The notes: generated by a model from the sequence alone, not told the origin. A stretch of DNA of 64,000 nt from an uncultured Pelagibacteraceae bacterium (GCA_902580895.1 CACHMJ010000001.1:124001-188000); one strand, 5' to 3'. Positions 43,943 through 55,609 are shown, numbered from the stretch's first letter. Program-made: numbers and translations.

Positions 43943-44299
43943 ATGGCAAGAGTCAAAAGAGGTGTAACTAGTAGAGCAAAACATAAAAAAGTTTTAAAAG
44001 CTGTTAAAGGCCAATGGGGTAGAAGAAAAAATACTATCAGAGTTGCAAAGCAAGCTATGGAAAAAGCTATGCAATATGCATACAGAGATCGTAGAAATAA
44101 GAAGAGAGATTTTAAATCGCTGTGGATACAAAGAATAAACGCTGGGGTGAGAGCAGAAGGTTTGACATATTCTAAGTTTATCAATGGATTAAATAAATGT
44201 GGAATAGAAATTGATAGAAAAATTCTAGCTGAGATAGCGTATGATAGCCCAGAAGCCTTTAAAACTATCGTTCAAAAAGCTCAATCTGCTTTAAATTAA
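43943..44299 (+). CDS. rplT: 50S ribosomal protein bL20
   Basis: A 118-residue basic protein with the signature [19 protein letters not shown], an N-terminal RNA-binding tail, and the globular part [24 protein letters not shown]. It is an early assembly protein of the 50S subunit and a known autoregulator of infC-rpmI-rplT in other bacteria. Confidence 0.98.
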   Translation: MARVKRGVTSRAKHKKVLKAVKGQWGRRKNTIRVAKQAMEKAMQYAYRDRRNKKRDFKSLWIQRINAGVRAEGLTYSKFINGLNKCGIEIDRKILAEIAYDSPEAFKTIVQKAQSALN

Positions 44300-44342
44300 T
44301 CTTCGCTATTGTTTTATTTATCTGAAGAAATAATCTGTGAAA

Positions 44343-45410
44343 ATGTCAGATCTTAAAAAAATAAAAGATGAATTTCTCTCAAAACTTAGTGGAAAATTAG
44401 ATATTGCAGAAATAAATCAAATTAAATCTGATCTATTTGGCAAAAGTGGATTGATTTCAACTCAATTTAAAAAAATTGGAACAATTGAAGAGTCAGAAAG
44501 AAAAAAATTTGCTTCAGACTTAAATATAATAAAAGGTGAACTTCAGGACTTAATAAGTTCAAAAATTAACGAACTTGAAAGTGCAGAAATTAATAAGAAA
44601 TTAGAAAAAGAAAAAATTGACATTACATTACCTGAAAGATCATTTGTTCAAGGAAAAATTCATCCGGTTTCACAAACGATCGATGAAATATCATCAATTT
44701 TTTCTGAAATAGGTTTTAGCATTGAGGAAGGACCGGATGTTGAGAATGAATATAATAATTTTACAGCACTAAATACACCAGAAAATCATCCAGCTAGAGA
44801 TATGCATGATACTTTTTATCTAGATGAAAAAAAGCAGAAACTATTACGAACACATACTTCTCCAGTGCAAATTAGAACTATGTTGAAAGATAAGCCACCA
44901 TTTAAAATTATTGCCCCTGGAAGAACTTATAGATCAGATAGTGACCAAACTCACTCACCAATGTTTCATCAAGTTGAAGGACTTCATATAGACAAGAGTA
45001 TAAACATGGGTCATCTAAAAGGGTGTTTGAATTATTTTATCAAAGAGTTTTTTGAGGTAGATAAAATTAAGATGAGATTTAGACCTAGCCATTTTCCTTT
45101 TACAGAACCATCGGCTGAAGTTGATATTGGATACGAGATAAAAGATGGAAAAATTATGATAGGGGAAGGAAATAAATGGTTAGAGATTTTAGGGTGTGGA
45201 ATGGTTCATCCGAATGTTTTAAAAAATGTTAAAGTAGACCCATCAAAGTTTCAGGGATACGCATTTGGTATTGGAATTGATAGACTTGCTATGCTGAAAT
45301 ATGGAATAAATGATTTGAGAGCTTTTTTTGATTGTGATTATAGATGGTTAAATCATTTTGGATTTGATCCATTGGATGTACCTACGAATTATAGAGGCCT
45401 TAGTCGATGA
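44343..45410 (+). CDS. pheS: Phenylalanyl-tRNA synthetase alpha subunit
   Basis: A class II synthetase subunit of 355 residues from ATG 44343; a GTG two codons upstream (44337) is an alternative start. The N-terminal coiled coil (about 1-100) is followed by the catalytic core with [33 protein letters not shown] (motif 2 region), and [12 protein letters not shown] and [15 protein letters not shown] (motif 3). It pairs with PheT; the stop overlaps pheT by 4 bp. Confidence 0.97.
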   Translation: MSDLKKIKDEFLSKLSGKLDIAEINQIKSDLFGKSGLISTQFKKIGTIEESERKKFASDLNIIKGELQDLISSKINELESAEINKKLEKEKIDITLPERSFVQGKIHPVSQTIDEISSIFSEIGFSIEEGPDVENEYNNFTALNTPENHPARDMHDTFYLDEKKQKLLRTHTSPVQIRTMLKDKPPFKIIAPGRTYRSDSDQTHSPMFHQVEGLHIDKSINMGHLKGCLNYFIKEFFEVDKIKMRFRPSHFPFTEPSAEVDIGYEIKDGKIMIGEGNKWLEILGCGMVHPNVLKNVKVDPSKFQGYAFGIGIDRLAMLKYGINDLRAFFDCDYRWLNHFGFDPLDVPTNYRGLSR

Positions 45411-47812
45411 TAATAACATTTGATTGGTTAAAAGATCACTTGAAGACAAACCTTAAAGAAAAAAATCTTTTAGAACAACTTACCAACATAGGTCTGGAGG
45501 TAGAAAGTGTAGAGAGTCTTTCCGCTGATAATGAGATGTTCAAAATAGCCGAAATCATAAGAACAGAAAAACATCCAAATGCAGATCGACTTAAAGTTTG
45601 TGATGTAAATATCGGAGAAAATGAAATTAAAAAAGTTGTATGTGGTGCAGAAAATGCAAAAAAAGGTTTGCTTACTATATATGCTCCTCCAGGTGCGATT
45701 ATACCCAAAACCAAGACAAAATTATTAGTTGCTAAAATAAGGGGTGTTACTTCTTACGGAATGCTTTGTTCAGAGTCTGAATTAAATTTGTCTGATGAGA
45801 GTGATGGGATTACTGAATTAAGCAAGGAATTTAGAAAGAATATTGGTAAAAGTTATTTTTCAAAATCAAAATCAAATCTTATTGATCTATCTATAACACC
45901 TAATAGACCAGATTGTCTTGGCGTTAGGGGAATAGCTAGAGATCTGGCTGCATCAGGTTTTGGAAAGTTAATAGATTTAGAAGAAAAAAATATTCATTCA
46001 AAAAATAAACATACCTTAAAAGTAAAAATTAATAAGGAAAAAGGTCAAGGATGTACTGCGTTTGGAAGCTGTTTAATAACAAATGTGAAAAATTCAGAAA
46101 GCCCTAAATGGCTTAAAGATAAATTAATTTCTATTGGCCAAAAACCTATCTCAGCAATAGTTGACATTACAAACTATGTTATGCTCGATATTAATCGTCC
46201 ATTACATGCTTACGATGCTGATAAAATTGAAAAAGGTATAATTGTTCGAAACTCTAAGTCTGGAGAAGAGTTTACAGCACTTGATAATAAAAATTATAAA
46301 TTGGAAAATGGCATGTGTGTTATTACCGATAATAAAGGTGTTTTGGGACTTGGGGGAATTATCGGCGGTACAAGATCCGGTACAGAATTTAACACAAAAA
46401 ATGTATTACTTGAGTCAGCTTATTTTGAACCGGGATCAATAAGAAATACAGCAAAAAAATTGAATCTTGATACTGATGCAAAGTTTAGATTTGAAAGAGG
46501 TATAGATCCGTTATCAATCGTAGATGGTTTAAATAAAGCGGCAAAATTAATAAAAGAGATTTGTGGTGGTGAAATTAGTAAATTTGATATTCAAAAAATA
46601 GAAACTTACAAAGCAAAAAAAATTACATTTGACCCAAATATTTTTGAAAAAATATCTGGTTTTAAAATTTCTTTAAAAGAAATTATTAAAATTTTAGAGG
46701 ATCTTGGTTTTGAAGTAAAAAAGAACAAGAAAAGACTCAAATTAGCTGTTCCTTCTTGGAGACCAGATATTTCACAGGAAGTTGATATCGTTGAGGAGTT
46801 GGTAAGAATAAGTGGTTATGAAAAGATAAAGTATATAGAGCCAACTAAACAAAGAAAAAAATCCACTTTAAATAAATTACAGAAATTATTTCATTTTTTA
46901 CAAAGATCAGTTGCCTCTAAAGGTTATATGGAGGCAATCACCTGGTCGTTTACTGACAAACGATTTAATGATTATTTTAGAGATACAAAAAAAGAGATAA
47001 AAATTATCAATCCTATTAGTTCAGAATTAGGAGTTTTGAGGAATTCAATTTTTTCAAATTTAATAATGCATATTAATAAAAATCTCGATAGAGGTTTTAA
47101 AGATTTATCAATATTTGAGATAGGTCCTATTTTTAATGGTTCTGATCCTGGTGAACAAAATACTGTAGTATGTGGTTTAACAGCGGGTAAAAAATCTAGA
47201 TTGTCTTGGATTGAAAAAGAAAGAAACGTAGATGTATTTGATGTAAAAAGAGATGTTGTTCAAACTTTAGTTGAGGCTGGGTATGACTCTGAAAAATTTT
47301 TTATTGATAACGAAACACCCAATTATTACCACCCTGGGAAATCAGGAAGATTATTTTTAAATAATGAAAAAAATCAAATAGCTGCATATTTTGGAGAAAT
47401 TCACCCAAATATTCTAAAACAGATTGATATGAAAACAGAATCTTTAGTTGGTTTTGAGATTTTCATGGAAAATTTAAAATTACCCGAAAAAACCCTTAAA
47501 GATCTTAAAATAAAATTTTCATTTTCAGATTATCAAAAATCTGAGAGAGATTTCGCATTTATCGTAAACAAAGATGTGAAAGCCCAAGATTTGATAAACA
47601 CTATTTCAAGTGTAGATAAAAGTTTAGTAAAAAATGTTAAAGTTTTTGATATTTATGAAGGTGAAAATATTCCTAAGAGTCATAAATCGATAGCAATCAA
47701 CGTAACAATACAATCATCTGAAAGAACTTTAAATGATGATGATTTAGAAAAAATCAATAACTTAATAATCCAGACAGTTGAAAATAAAACTGGTGCTAAA
47801 ATTCGATCTTAA
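45407..47812 (+). CDS. pheT: Phenylalanyl-tRNA synthetase beta subunit
   Basis: An 801-residue subunit of normal length. The N-terminal EMAP-type tRNA-binding domain (about 40-150) has [20 protein letters not shown]. The B3/B4 editing domain contains [13 protein letters not shown], the B5 domain is near 410-480, the inactive synthetase-like core follows, and the C-terminal ferredoxin-fold anticodon-binding domain includes [12 protein letters not shown]. It forms the alpha2-beta2 enzyme with PheS. Confidence 0.98.
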   Translation: MIITFDWLKDHLKTNLKEKNLLEQLTNIGLEVESVESLSADNEMFKIAEIIRTEKHPNADRLKVCDVNIGENEIKKVVCGAENAKKGLLTIYAPPGAIIPKTKTKLLVAKIRGVTSYGMLCSESELNLSDESDGITELSKEFRKNIGKSYFSKSKSNLIDLSITPNRPDCLGVRGIARDLAASGFGKLIDLEEKNIHSKNKHTLKVKINKEKGQGCTAFGSCLITNVKNSESPKWLKDKLISIGQKPISAIVDITNYVMLDINRPLHAYDADKIEKGIIVRNSKSGEEFTALDNKNYKLENGMCVITDNKGVLGLGGIIGGTRSGTEFNTKNVLLESAYFEPGSIRNTAKKLNLDTDAKFRFERGIDPLSIVDGLNKAAKLIKEICGGEISKFDIQKIETYKAKKITFDPNIFEKISGFKISLKEIIKILEDLGFEVKKNKKRLKLAVPSWRPDISQEVDIVEELVRISGYEKIKYIEPTKQRKKSTLNKLQKLFHFLQRSVASKGYMEAITWSFTDKRFNDYFRDTKKEIKIINPISSELGVLRNSIFSNLIMHINKNLDRGFKDLSIFEIGPIFNGSDPGEQNTVVCGLTAGKKSRLSWIEKERNVDVFDVKRDVVQTLVEAGYDSEKFFIDNETPNYYHPGKSGRLFLNNEKNQIAAYFGEIHPNILKQIDMKTESLVGFEIFMENLKLPEKTLKDLKIKFSFSDYQKSERDFAFIVNKDVKAQDLINTISSVDKSLVKNVKVFDIYEGENIPKSHKSIAINVTIQSSERTLNDDDLEKINNLIIQTVENKTGAKIRS

Positions 47813-47819
47813 TATTTAA

Positions 47820-49625
47820 ATGAACACTATCGACAATATAAGAAATTTTTCAATTATTGCGCATATTGATCATGGAAAATCAACAATTGCAGATAGAATA
47901 ATTCATAAATGTGGAGGTTTGACAGAAAGGGAAATGAAAGCTCAAGTTTTAGACTCTATGGATATTGAAAGAGAAAGAGGAATCACAATTAAAGCTCAAA
48001 CAGTTAAGCTTAACTATATAGCCAGAGATGGAAAAGAATATATATTGAATATCATAGATACACCAGGACATGTTGATTTTAGTTATGAAGTTAGCAGATC
48101 TCTTTATGCATGTGAGGGTTCAATACTTATTGTTGATAGCACCCAGGGTGTTGAAGCGCAAACATTAGCTAATGTTTATCAAGCACTTGACACAAATCAT
48201 GAAATAATTCCAGTCTTAAATAAGATTGATTTACCAGCATCAGATTTAGAGAGAACTAGAAAACAAATTGAGGACGTGATTGGTATTGATACTGAAAACG
48301 CTATTTCATGTTCTGGAAAAACTGGAGAAGGCATCGATGAAATATTAGAACAAATAATAAATCGATTGCCAGGGCCAAAAGGTGATTTAGATCAAGATTT
48401 AAAATGTTTACTAGTAGATAGTTGGTACGACACATACCTTGGAGTAGTAATATTAGTAAGAGTTATAAATGGAAAGATTGCTAAAAATATGAAAATTAAG
48501 ATGCTTTCAACAAATCAAGATTATGTTGTTGAAAAAGTTGGTGTATTCACGCCCAAACCAAAAGATATTAACGAGTTAAATGCTGGTGAGATCGGTTTTA
48601 TTACAACAGGAATTAAAGTTTTATCTGATACAAAAGTAGGAGACACCATCTGCGACGCTTCTAAGCCATCGGTAAATCCATTACCTGGCTTTAAACCGAG
48701 TAAACCTGTTGTATTTTGTGGGTTGTTTCCAGTCGACAGTTCAGAATACCAAAAATTAAAAGATGGATTAGCAAAACTTCAATTAAATGATGCGAGTTTT
48801 TCATTTGAAGCTGAGTCTTCATCTGCTCTAGGTTTAGGTTTTAGATGTGGTTTTTTGGGACTGCTTCATCTTGAAATCATTACAGAGAGATTAGAGAGAG
48901 AATTTGATGTTAATTTGCTAACAACAACACCAGGTGTTGTTTATAAAGTAAATTTGAACAAAGGAAATACGATTGATTTACAAAACCCATCAAGCTTACC
49001 TGATCCTACATTAATTAAATCTATTGAAGAGCCCTGGATAAAAGCTACAGTTATAACACCAGATCAATATTTAGGTTCAATAATAAAATTATGCCAGGAT
49101 AAAAGAGGTATTCAAACCAATTTAACTTATTCAGGCAATAGAGCAGTTTTAAGTTATGAGCTACCTTTAAATGAAGTTGTTTTTGACTTTAATGATAGAA
49201 TAAAATCAATGACAAGTGGGTATGCAAGTTTTGATTACGAAATAATCGAACATCGAGAAGGAGAATTGGTAAAACTGGGAATTTTAGTAAATGCTGAACC
49301 AGTTGATGCACTAGCAATGATGATCCATAAAGATTTTGCTCAAAGAACAGGAAGAGAAGTTTGTGAAAAATTAAAAGATTTAATTCCAAGACATAATTTT
49401 ATGATACCAGTACAAGCTGCAATAGGTGGTAAAATAATTGCTAGAGAAACTATTAAAGGATTTAAAAAAGATGTCTTAACTAAAATTCATGGTGGAGGAG
49501 CAACTGATCGAAAGAGAAAACTTTTAGAAAAACAAAAAAAAGGAAAAGCGAGATCAAAACAATTTGGAAGAGTTGAAATTCCACAGGAGGCTTTTATTGG
49601 AGTTTTAAAAATTAATAAAGAATAA
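47820..49625 (+). CDS. lepA: Elongation factor 4 (LepA)
   Basis: A 601-residue translational GTPase. G1 is [10 protein letters not shown]3 is [17 protein letters not shown]4 is [11 protein letters not shown], and the LepA-specific C-terminal domain ends with [18 protein letters not shown] and YGGDxTRK-like [19 protein letters not shown]. It remodels stalled ribosomes. It follows pheT by 7 nt and closes the translation gene run; the sugar module begins 4 nt later. Confidence 0.98.
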   Translation: MNTIDNIRNFSIIAHIDHGKSTIADRIIHKCGGLTEREMKAQVLDSMDIERERGITIKAQTVKLNYIARDGKEYILNIIDTPGHVDFSYEVSRSLYACEGSILIVDSTQGVEAQTLANVYQALDTNHEIIPVLNKIDLPASDLERTRKQIEDVIGIDTENAISCSGKTGEGIDEILEQIINRLPGPKGDLDQDLKCLLVDSWYDTYLGVVILVRVINGKIAKNMKIKMLSTNQDYVVEKVGVFTPKPKDINELNAGEIGFITTGIKVLSDTKVGDTICDASKPSVNPLPGFKPSKPVVFCGLFPVDSSEYQKLKDGLAKLQLNDASFSFEAESSSALGLGFRCGFLGLLHLEIITERLEREFDVNLLTTTPGVVYKVNLNKGNTIDLQNPSSLPDPTLIKSIEEPWIKATVITPDQYLGSIIKLCQDKRGIQTNLTYSGNRAVLSYELPLNEVVFDFNDRIKSMTSGYASFDYEIIEHREGELVKLGILVNAEPVDALAMMIHKDFAQRTGREVCEKLKDLIPRHNFMIPVQAAIGGKIIARETIKGFKKDVLTKIHGGGATDRKRKLLEKQKKGKARSKQFGRVEIPQEAFIGVLKINKE

Positions 49626-49629
49626 TTAA

Positions 49630-50646
49630 ATGAAAAGAATAAATTGGGGAATAATTGGACTTGGAAATATAGCCAATCGTCATTTAAAAAGTTTTGAAAA
49701 GTCATTAAATAGCAAATTAAAAGGTGTAGCGAGTAGAAATCTAGAAAACTTAAAAAATTTCAAAAAAAAAGTTAAAATTGATGACAAATTTTATTTTGAT
49801 AATTATGAAGATTTAATAAAGAATTCAGAAATAGATATTATCTATATAGCGTTACCTAATTCATATCATTATGAGTGGATCAATAAGTGTATCGATCATA
49901 ATAAACATATACTTGTCGAAAAACCAATTACGGAAAATTTTTTTCAACTTGAAAAAATAAAAAATAGATTATTACAAAAAAAATCAAATGTCTTAATTTA
50001 TGAAGGGTTTATGTATAAATATCACCCTCAAATAAAAAAAGTTTTAGATCTAGTAAATAATAATGAGATAGGAGAAATAAAAAAAATTGTCTCAAGTTTT
50101 GGAGTTAATTTACTAACAAAAAAATATTTTTGGTTTTTTAAAAAAAAAAGAAAAATAGATAAAGAAAACAGATTATTTAACAAAAAATTAGGGGGAGGAA
50201 GTATTTTGGACCTTGGCTGTTATCCAGTATCATTTACAACAATGCTGTTAGAAAAGTTTAATTTTATCAATTTCGAGGATTATAAAGTTCTAAATAAAAA
50301 AGTTGAGATTGGAGAGTCAGGTGTTGATGTTGACTCAAAAATTGAAATGATAGCAAAAGGTAGCATCACTATAAAATTATCATCATCTTTCAAAAAAAAT
50401 ATTGGATCTGCAACTGAGATTCATGGGTCTAGAGGAAGCATAGAAATATTAAATACATGGTCAGGTTCATCAAACATAATTCTTAAAAAAGGGGATAAAA
50501 AGAATATAATAAGATTTAATAAAATTGATGATACCTATTTTGATCAATTAAATGTGATTTCAAACGATTTACTAAATAAAAATATAGGTCAAAATTTAGA
50601 TAATATGCTTCTTAATATGAAAATAATTGATCAATGGCTGAATTAA
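49630..50646 (+). CDS. Gfo/Idh/MocA-family sugar oxidoreductase
   Basis: A 338-residue NAD(P)-dependent dehydrogenase. The Rossmann fold starts with INWGIIGLGNIANRHLKSF, the lysine motif is ILVEKPITEN (EKP), and the C-terminal substrate domain includes GGGSILDLGCYPVSFTTM with the D-x3-H-like position altered to D-x2-C-Y-P. Members oxidise or reduce nucleotide or free sugars. In this context it may act on an activated sugar of the adjacent module. It lies 4 nt after lepA and overlaps the GT17 gene by 13 bp. Confidence 0.88.
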   Translation: MKRINWGIIGLGNIANRHLKSFEKSLNSKLKGVASRNLENLKNFKKKVKIDDKFYFDNYEDLIKNSEIDIIYIALPNSYHYEWINKCIDHNKHILVEKPITENFFQLEKIKNRLLQKKSNVLIYEGFMYKYHPQIKKVLDLVNNNEIGEIKKIVSSFGVNLLTKKYFWFFKKKRKIDKENRLFNKKLGGGSILDLGCYPVSFTTMLLEKFNFINFEDYKVLNKKVEIGESGVDVDSKIEMIAKGSITIKLSSSFKKNIGSATEIHGSRGSIEILNTWSGSSNIILKKGDKKNIIRFNKIDDTYFDQLNVISNDLLNKNIGQNLDNMLLNMKIIDQWLN

Positions 50647-51452
50647 AAAAAAATAAATTATTAGATTGTATTACATTCTTTGATAACAATTTTATGTTTC
50701 AAATTAGATATAATGTTTTAGTTAATTATGTAGATTATTTTGTAGTATGTGAGTCTTTGTTTGATCATAAAGGGAATGCTAAAAAACAAAATTTTATTTG
50801 GAGAGACGAATATAAAAAAGAAAAAATCAAATATTTTTTATTAGAAACACCATTTCCTCAAAATACTAATCCATGGGAAAATCAGGCGATACAAAGAGAA
50901 TTTCTGTTAGATTGCACAGATTTTGCTGATAAAGAGGATTATATTTTTTTTTCTGACCCTGATGAAATTCCTAAACCGGAAATTTTAAAAAAATTTGAAT
51001 TAAAAAAAAAATATGGGATCTTTTTACAGGAGTGTTTTAATTATAAATTTAATTTATTTAACAAGTATGAGTCACCATGGGAAGGAACAAGAGTTGCAAA
51101 AAAAAAAAATTTAAAATCTATAGATTTTATGAGACAAAAAATAAAAAGAAAAAATTTGAAATATAATTTTTTGAGATTTGATAAAGAAAAAAGTATTCAA
51201 ATATTTGAAAATTCAGGTTGGCATTTTAACAATGTGATGTCTCATGAGCAAATTTCTCTGAAATTAAAAACTTTTGCTCATACAGAGTTTACAAATGATA
51301 ATTTTTCTGCACCAGAAATTATAAAAGATAAAATTAATAAGCAGATTGATTTATTCAATAGAGGTCATAAATATGAAAAAGTAAAAATGGATAATTCTTT
51401 TCCAGAGTATATTTTACAAAATCAGGAAAAATATTTTGAATGGATACTCTAA
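50634..51452 (+). CDS. Glycosyltransferase family 17 protein
   Basis: A 272-residue protein with the GT17 pattern: LDCITFFDNNFMFQIRYN at the N-terminus, the metal-site acid cluster FFSDPDEIPKP (about 104-114) and the C-terminal GWHFNNVMSHEQISLKLKTFAHTEF. GT17 includes beta-1,4-N-acetylglucosaminyltransferases. The likely job is adding a sugar to a surface glycan. The only reasonable ATG overlaps the preceding gene by 13 bp. It converges with the GT61 gene, 13 bp apart. Confidence 0.85.
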   Translation: MAELKKNKLLDCITFFDNNFMFQIRYNVLVNYVDYFVVCESLFDHKGNAKKQNFIWRDEYKKEKIKYFLLETPFPQNTNPWENQAIQREFLLDCTDFADKEDYIFFSDPDEIPKPEILKKFELKKKYGIFLQECFNYKFNLFNKYESPWEGTRVAKKKNLKSIDFMRQKIKRKNLKYNFLRFDKEKSIQIFENSGWHFNNVMSHEQISLKLKTFAHTEFTNDNFSAPEIIKDKINKQIDLFNRGHKYEKVKMDNSFPEYILQNQEKYFEWIL

Positions 51453-51465
51453 ATTTTAAATAAAA

Positions 51466-52542
51466 TTAAATCTTCAAATCTTCGATATTAATTTTCATAT
51501 CACCAAATTTAGAATTAGCTTGTTTAGCTTTTATAAATGAGTAATTAAGATTTTGAATATTTGAAATATTTCTAAAAACATCACAATCAAAATTTGGATT
51601 TCCAATTTCTATTACTTTAGTAGATGGTTCACAAAATATTAAATTCGTTAAACCTGCACCATGAGATCCAATAATAATTTTTGCCTCATTAAATATCTTT
51701 ATTTGTTCATTAAAAGAAAGCTCTGACAATTTTATTATCAAAAATTCTTTTTTTTTTAAGTAGTCAATTATTTCCAGATTATTTACAAGTTTATTATGAT
51801 TAAAAATTGAGTCTGATCTATCAATAAAAATATTTTCATTTTTTTTTTTATTTAAACTAGAATTCTGTAAGAATATTTTTCTAATTGATTTTAAAATATC
51901 TTGGTCAACTTTAGCTACTGTCTCAAATTGATGTTTGTTAAGTTCCCAGTATGGATGACTTGGTATGGTAATCTTATCTGCATATAAATGTGTTATTTCA
52001 CTTCCATCTAAGATTTTATTTTTTGAAATATTGAAATATTCAAGACTATCCGTTTGAAATTTTTTTTTTATGTTAGGCATTAAAATAGCATCGAAGCTGT
52101 TCAAATCTTTAAACTTTTTAGTTATTATTAACTTAGGAATTGTATCTAGTATCCAGTGTCCATAATTTCCAATTGCAGATGCACCCTGAACAAGAGAAAG
52201 AATATTACCTTTTATTTTTTTTTGAATAAATTTTCTCGTTCCAGTTTTGATAATTATATTTTTATCTAAATCAACCAAATGATTATTAATAAGCTGGGTT
52301 GACAATTTTTTGTAAATTACACCTTTTTTAATAATAGCCACATTTTGTGATGAGTCGGTATACATTCTTGCATTATCAATCTCAAAAATTTCATATTCTT
52401 TTATACTATTTTTTGAAAATTTTATCTTAATCAAATTAAATCCATCATTAGATTTTTTTTTGATAGGACCATAGATTACGTCAAAAAAAATTTTTACAAA
52501 AAAAAAGTAAATTTTTCTAAATATCTTCCTTAAAAAATACAC
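51466..52542 (-). CDS. GT61 (DUF563) family glycosyltransferase
   Basis: A 358-residue protein. Core family segments are QGASAIGNYGHWILDTIPKL (NYGHWxxDxxP), NIFIDRSDS, and the C-terminal KIIIGSHGAGLTNLIFCEPSTKVIEI, which together define GT61/DUF563 capsular or EPS transferases. A hydrophobic N-terminal stretch (about 8-27) may associate it with the membrane. It overlaps the aminotransferase by one base in the minus-strand set. Confidence 0.86.
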   Translation of the reverse strand: MYFLRKIFRKIYFFFVKIFFDVIYGPIKKKSNDGFNLIKIKFSKNSIKEYEIFEIDNARMYTDSSQNVAIIKKGVIYKKLSTQLINNHLVDLDKNIIIKTGTRKFIQKKIKGNILSLVQGASAIGNYGHWILDTIPKLIITKKFKDLNSFDAILMPNIKKKFQTDSLEYFNISKNKILDGSEITHLYADKITIPSHPYWELNKHQFETVAKVDQDILKSIRKIFLQNSSLNKKKNENIFIDRSDSIFNHNKLVNNLEIIDYLKKKEFLIIKLSELSFNEQIKIFNEAKIIIGSHGAGLTNLIFCEPSTKVIEIGNPNFDCDVFRNISNIQNLNYSFIKAKQANSKFGDMKINIEDLKI

Positions 52543-53657
52543 TATATAAAAAATTTGTTTTTTTGGATAACTTCAAAAATACGCTCGATTTGTTTTTTTT
52601 TTATCCCTGGATAAAAAGGAAGGGATAAAATATTTTTGGAAATATTTTCTGTAATTTTAAGATCTTTCCTTTTAGTTTTTTTGTAAGCTGTTTGTAAATG
52701 TATTGGTATTTCATAATGAATTTGAGAATAGATATTTTCCTTTTTTAACTCTTTCATTAAAAGATCTCTTTTTTTAACAATAATTGGATATACATAATAA
52801 GCACTTTCTGCTTGAGGCATAACATGAATTCTTCTGATACCTAAAGAGTCACATTTTTTGTCATAAATTTTAGCAAGTTTTTTTCTTACACCATTGTTTT
52901 TCTTTAAATCTTTGATTTTTAAATTTAGAAAAGCTGCTTGAAGCTCGTCCATTCGAGAATTAAATCCAACAATTTTGTGATCTTTATCTTTAAAATTTAC
53001 ACTACCGTAATTTGCAAAAAGGGTTGCTTTTTGAAAAAATTTTTTGGAGTTACATATTATTGCACCACCATCACCAACTGCTCCAATATTTTTACTTGGA
53101 TAAAAACTCATACAAGCAATATCACCGAAATTTCCTACAATTTTATTCTTAAATCTAGCTAGTTGCGATTGTGCTATGTCTTCTATAATAAATAGTTTAT
53201 GTTTTTTGGCAAATTTGCAGATATAATCCATTTTAGAAGGATTTCCATAGAGGTGAGTTACCATTATAGCCTTAGTTCTTTTAGTGAGTTTTTTTTTTAA
53301 TAAGTTTTCATCCATCTGAAGATATTTGTCATTAATATCAACAAAAACAGGCTTACAATTATTAAGAGAAATAGCATAAGCGGATGATATCCATGTATTT
53401 GAAGTAGTTAAAATTTCATCTCCGTTTTTTAGACCTAAAGATTTTAGAGCAATAATCAATGCATCTGTGCCAGAATTTAAGCATAAAGAATATTTGCATT
53501 TAAATATCTTACAAATTTGTTTTTCAAGGATGTGATTATAATTTGACTTTATAAATGAAGAATTATCATAAATTTTATTGATCAAATTAAAGTACTTTGT
53601 TTTATATTTTCTATTAACCAGTCCTAGATCAACAAATTTAATTTTATTTTTAGTCAT
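52542..53657 (-). CDS. DegT/DnrJ/EryC1/StrS-family sugar aminotransferase
   Basis: A 371-residue PLP enzyme. It shows CLNSGTDALIIALKSLGLKNGDEI, TSNTWISSAYAI, the aspartate in IIEDIAQSQ, the PLP lysine in MSFYPSKNIGAVGDGGAI and GFNSRMDELQAAFLNLKI. Family members transaminate keto-sugar nucleotides to amino sugars. Next to a UXS-like decarboxylase and an N-formyltransferase it probably acts on a 4-keto-pentose or related keto sugar. It overlaps the formyltransferase by 8 bp. Confidence 0.9.
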   Translation of the reverse strand: MTKNKIKFVDLGLVNRKYKTKYFNLINKIYDNSSFIKSNYNHILEKQICKIFKCKYSLCLNSGTDALIIALKSLGLKNGDEILTTSNTWISSAYAISLNNCKPVFVDINDKYLQMDENLLKKKLTKRTKAIMVTHLYGNPSKMDYICKFAKKHKLFIIEDIAQSQLARFKNKIVGNFGDIACMSFYPSKNIGAVGDGGAIICNSKKFFQKATLFANYGSVNFKDKDHKIVGFNSRMDELQAAFLNLKIKDLKKNNGVRKKLAKIYDKKCDSLGIRRIHVMPQAESAYYVYPIIVKKRDLLMKELKKENIYSQIHYEIPIHLQTAYKKTKRKDLKITENISKNILSLPFYPGIKKKQIERIFEVIQKNKFFI

Positions 53658-54573
53658 TCAATAAAGTATCTCTTGTGCTTTTAATTATCTTAGATGGTTT
53701 CATAATTTTATCATTGTAAAAAATTTTTTTAATAGTTATTGGGCCGTTTTTACAAAGACAATCTATATTACCATTTTTATAAATTTGTGTAATTCTCCCA
53801 GGTATAATCCCTTCGAATTTTCTATTTTTCTTAATTGACGATTCCAAGATTATAATTTTTTTCTCTCTCAGATAGCAAAATGCTCCAAAGGATTTACTTT
53901 TACAAGCTCTTATTAAATTATGTACATCCTCTTTCTTCTTAAAAAAATTTATTAAACCGTCCTCAGGATTTCTAGAGCAATTCCAAGTTTCTTTTTTACT
54001 GTCATTTTTTTTAAGCTTTATCCTATTTTGTAAATATTTTAAAATTATTTTTGATATATTTATTTTTATATATCTACCTATTTTATTTTGTATTGTCTGA
54101 TAATTATCATATTTCTTTATGTCTATTTTCTTTTGTAAAATTATCTTACCAGAATCCAATTTTGGTACAACTTGATGAAAAGTTAAATAAATTGAATTTC
54201 TACCCATTAAGATGGCCCAATTTATTGAGGCCCTTCCTTTTTGTTCTGGCAATCTACCGTGATGAATATTAATGAAATTCGACAATTTTAAAATTTTTTT
54301 TTCAAAAATTTTGTTAAATGTTGAGATTAAAACTACATCAGGTTTTAAGTTTTTAATGAAATTAAATACGTGGTTTTTTTTGTCAGATTTTAATATTTTT
54401 ATTTTATTATCAATTTTCTTTAAATCTATATTGGAATAATAAAATTTATCTGTTTTTGGTACGATAATCCCTTTTATTTTTAAAATTTTATTTTTTCTTA
54501 AACCTTCCAAGGAGTATTTACCCATGAAGCCAAATGCAAAAATTACTACTGATAAGTTTTTATTATTATGCAC
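53650..54573 (-). CDS. Formyltransferase-family protein, probable sugar N-formyltransferase
   Basis: A 307-residue protein of the formyl_trans_N family. The catalytic triad pattern is visible: N and H in FINIHHGRLPEQKGRASINW (N-x-H) and D in VVPKLDSGKIILQK. The C-terminal domain (about 205-300) contains IRACKSKSFGAFCYLREKKI, typical of the Fmt/ArnA C-subdomain. The N-terminus is not that of methionyl-tRNA formyltransferase, and the context is sugar synthesis, so formylation of an amino sugar nucleotide from 10-formyl-THF is the best guess. It overlaps both neighbours by 8 bp. Confidence 0.82.
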   Translation of the reverse strand: MHNNKNLSVVIFAFGFMGKYSLEGLRKNKILKIKGIIVPKTDKFYYSNIDLKKIDNKIKILKSDKKNHVFNFIKNLKPDVVLISTFNKIFEKKILKLSNFINIHHGRLPEQKGRASINWAILMGRNSIYLTFHQVVPKLDSGKIILQKKIDIKKYDNYQTIQNKIGRYIKINISKIILKYLQNRIKLKKNDSKKETWNCSRNPEDGLINFFKKKEDVHNLIRACKSKSFGAFCYLREKKIIILESSIKKNRKFEGIIPGRITQIYKNGNIDCLCKNGPITIKKIFYNDKIMKPSKIIKSTRDTLLND

Positions 54574-55609
54574 TTAATTTATTATATTTGAGAACTCTAT
54601 ACACACCCTCTTTCACAGATACTTTTGGATAATATTTTGTATCATGTATAGCTTTATTAATATTGGGACATCTCCTCATAGGTTCATCTGCTGGATAATT
54701 TTTTGGATAATCGATTAATTTAAATTTATTTTTTTTTTTCAATAGATTATCAAAAATTTTTACTAGTTTGATCATGCTGATTTCATTAAATTGATTTCCA
54801 ATATTATAAATTTCCCCGAATTTTCCTAATAAAATTACTCGAAGAAACCCAATCATAGCATCTGTAATATAACAAAAAGTTCTTGTTTGTCTTCCATTTC
54901 CGTGGATCAAAATTTTTTGATTATTATTAATTTTATTAATTATATTTGGTATAACTCTATAGTCTTTTTTGTTCATAAGTGGTCCGAAAACATTAAAAGG
55001 TCTAATTATTTTAATTTTTGAATTAAAATAATTTTTATAGATATAACATAAAGTTTCTCCTACTCTTTTACCTTCATCATAACATGATCTGGGTCCAAAT
55101 GAATTTACATTTCCATAGTAAGTTTCTTTAGTTGGAATATTTTTTCTATCCGGATTTCCGTAAATTTCACTTGAACTAAAAAAAACAAGCTCAGATTTAC
55201 ATCTTAAGGAGTGTTTAAGTAATTTTTCTAAACCATTATAAGATACCGAAAGTGTTTCTAAAGGATATTTCTTATAAATGAAAGGACTAGCAATACCAGC
55301 CAAGAAAATAATTTTATCATATTTTTTTTTAATTTCAATTCTTGAAATATCTTTTCTATAAAATTTTATATGTTTGTGATTTTTCGGAATATCCGGATTA
55401 TTTTTCGATGATATAAAGTTATCATAACAATCAAGCTTAAACTTAATTTTTTCCTTATCAATAAGCTCTTTGAAAACCTCAGTAAAGTACTTTCCTAAAA
55501 AACCATTTGCCCCTACTAGCAAAATTCTTTGATTTCTAAGTTTTTTTTTACAGTCTTTGATTCCTGAAATAATTTCAAAGATGTCATTTTTGTAAAAATT
55601 ATTATGCAT
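54566..55609 (-). CDS. Extended SDR, UDP-glucuronate decarboxylase (UXS)-like
   Basis: A 347-residue NAD-dependent nucleotide-sugar enzyme with glycine motif [24 protein letters not shown], and the active-site stretch [16 protein letters not shown] (YxxxK). That stretch is almost the diagnostic UXS signature, which converts UDP-glucuronate to UDP-xylose through a 4-keto intermediate. RPFNVFGP and [17 protein letters not shown] follow. A dTDP- or GDP-sugar dehydratase is an alternative. It is first of four minus-strand sugar genes and starts 83 bp from tRNA-Ser. Confidence 0.85.
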   Translation of the reverse strand: MHNNFYKNDIFEIISGIKDCKKKLRNQRILLVGANGFLGKYFTEVFKELIDKEKIKFKLDCYDNFISSKNNPDIPKNHKHIKFYRKDISRIEIKKKYDKIIFLAGIASPFIYKKYPLETLSVSYNGLEKLLKHSLRCKSELVFFSSSEIYGNPDRKNIPTKETYYGNVNSFGPRSCYDEGKRVGETLCYIYKNYFNSKIKIIRPFNVFGPLMNKKDYRVIPNIINKINNNQKILIHGNGRQTRTFCYITDAMIGFLRVILLGKFGEIYNIGNQFNEISMIKLVKIFDNLLKKKNKFKLIDYPKNYPADEPMRRCPNINKAIHDTKYYPKVSVKEGVYRVLKYNKLSA

